Source of the DNA: Piscinibacter sp943370595
GTDB lineage: Bacteria; Pseudomonadota; Gammaproteobacteria; Burkholderiales; Burkholderiaceae_C
Direction: 5' to 3'
NCBI GenBank assembly: GCA_943370595.1
Contig: CALRRO020000003.1
Span: forward strand, 398,660 to 462,659
Length of the DNA stretch: 64,000 bases
The stretch's first letter is position 1, and each line of letters opens with the position of its first letter. The notes under the pieces were generated by a model. That model was not told the DNA's origin, searched no databases, and worked only from the letters and a program-made list of their open reading frames with translations. Below, piece by piece: positions 63,766 to 64,000 of this stretch. Both the position numbers and the translations under genes were made by a program.

Positions 63766-63867
63766 CAGGGGGCAGCCGCCCAACTCACTGCGTTCGCTGC
63801 GCTCACTCCGTTCAGACAGCCGGCGGCAAGTCAGTCTACGAAGCGCGCTGACGCGCGCTGCCCCCTG
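63766..63867. repeat. Palindrome-ended intergenic element
   Basis: CAGGGGGCAGC (63766-63776) and its exact reverse complement GCTGCCCCCTG (63857-63867) bound about 102 bases. The interior carries GCGTTCGCTGCGCTCACTCC, a motif of dispersed Burkholderiales repeats. No coding capacity is credible; the outer parts of the 63610-64000 gap show nothing else I can support. Confidence 0.6.
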
Positions 63868-64000
63868 ACGCTGCGCTTCTCGTCGCCGCCCAAATCGCCC
63901 CCAGCGGGCAGCGCCTGCCGCGAAGTCCACCACCGGGGTTCCTCGACCGGCATGCCACCACGGTTCAGCAAAGGTGCGTGCGGGCAGGCTGGCGCGCGCC

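Noticed and set aside
63610..64000. Short open frames in the last 391 bases
   Set aside because: They run through palindromic repeat sequence, lack ribosome sites and show no protein features.

Overview
The window reads as chromosomal DNA of a high-GC betaproteobacterium, most likely a Burkholderiales member near Rubrivivax, Leptothrix, Methylibium or Piscinibacter. The clues are very high GC, Bug-type (TctC) binding proteins, many HAAT/Liv-type ABC genes, complete P(3HB) degradation genes and GC-rich palindromic intergenic repeats. This placement is inferred from gene content and style. I saw no rRNA, tRNA, CRISPR array, prophage or insertion sequence. About 62 protein genes fill nearly all of the window.

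Layout. (1) 69-4853: a polyamine-type ABC importer (binding protein and two permeases), a GntR regulator and a PuuE-like polysaccharide deacetylase. (2) 4916-9138: DUF456 protein, MBL-fold hydrolase, the MerR regulator LiuR, a small lipoprotein, a hotdog thioesterase and isovaleryl-CoA dehydrogenase (liuA). (3) 9262-21319: a Liv-type binding protein, beta-carbonic anhydrase, isocitrate dehydrogenase kinase/phosphatase (aceK), thiolase, SDR, acyl-CoA dehydrogenase, trkA-trkH, a CbiM-like protein, a DsbA-like isomerase and a DinB protein. (4) 21436-30340: the rest of leucine catabolism (liuB, an extra acyl-CoA dehydrogenase, liuC, DUF4126, liuD, liuE) and small accessory genes. Three LiuR-type palindromes tie regions 2 and 4 together. 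(5) 30494-39473: the acetate symporter module (DUF485-actP), a DUF294 nucleotidyltransferase, an SSS-domain sensor kinase (CrbS-like), a single-domain response regulator and a membrane pseudokinase fused to a DnaQ-type exonuclease. (6) 39488-43450: MipA-like outer-membrane protein, an exported unknown, and an MHS-family transporter whose upstream region carries the same six-unit 11-bp repeat operator as actP. (7) 43541-51455, minus strand: gspB-gspA, a CWC zinc protein and a malonate locus (malonyl-CoA synthetase, enoyl-CoA hydratase-like protein, TctC-type binding protein, malonyl-CoA decarboxylase, GntR regulator).

(8) 51637-63609 is the most interesting region. A sigma-54 activator is followed by a lytic transglycosylase and then a consensus sigma-54 promoter. 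That promoter drives one tightly coupled operon: Liv-type binding protein, secreted type-2 P(3HB) depolymerase, two Liv-type ATPases, two Liv-type permeases, a lipoprotein 3-hydroxybutyrate-oligomer hydrolase and a cytoplasmic alpha/beta hydrolase. I infer a dedicated polymer utilisation system in which PHB is cut outside the cell and the products enter through a HAAT-family ABC importer not previously tied to hydroxybutyrate. The last 391 bases hold a hairpin and a palindrome-ended repeat but no gene I can support.

Most of the encoded pathways converge on acetyl-CoA, acetoacetate or short-chain acids (leucine, malonate, acetate, 3-hydroxybutyrate), which fits a heterotroph that both stores and scavenges PHB.
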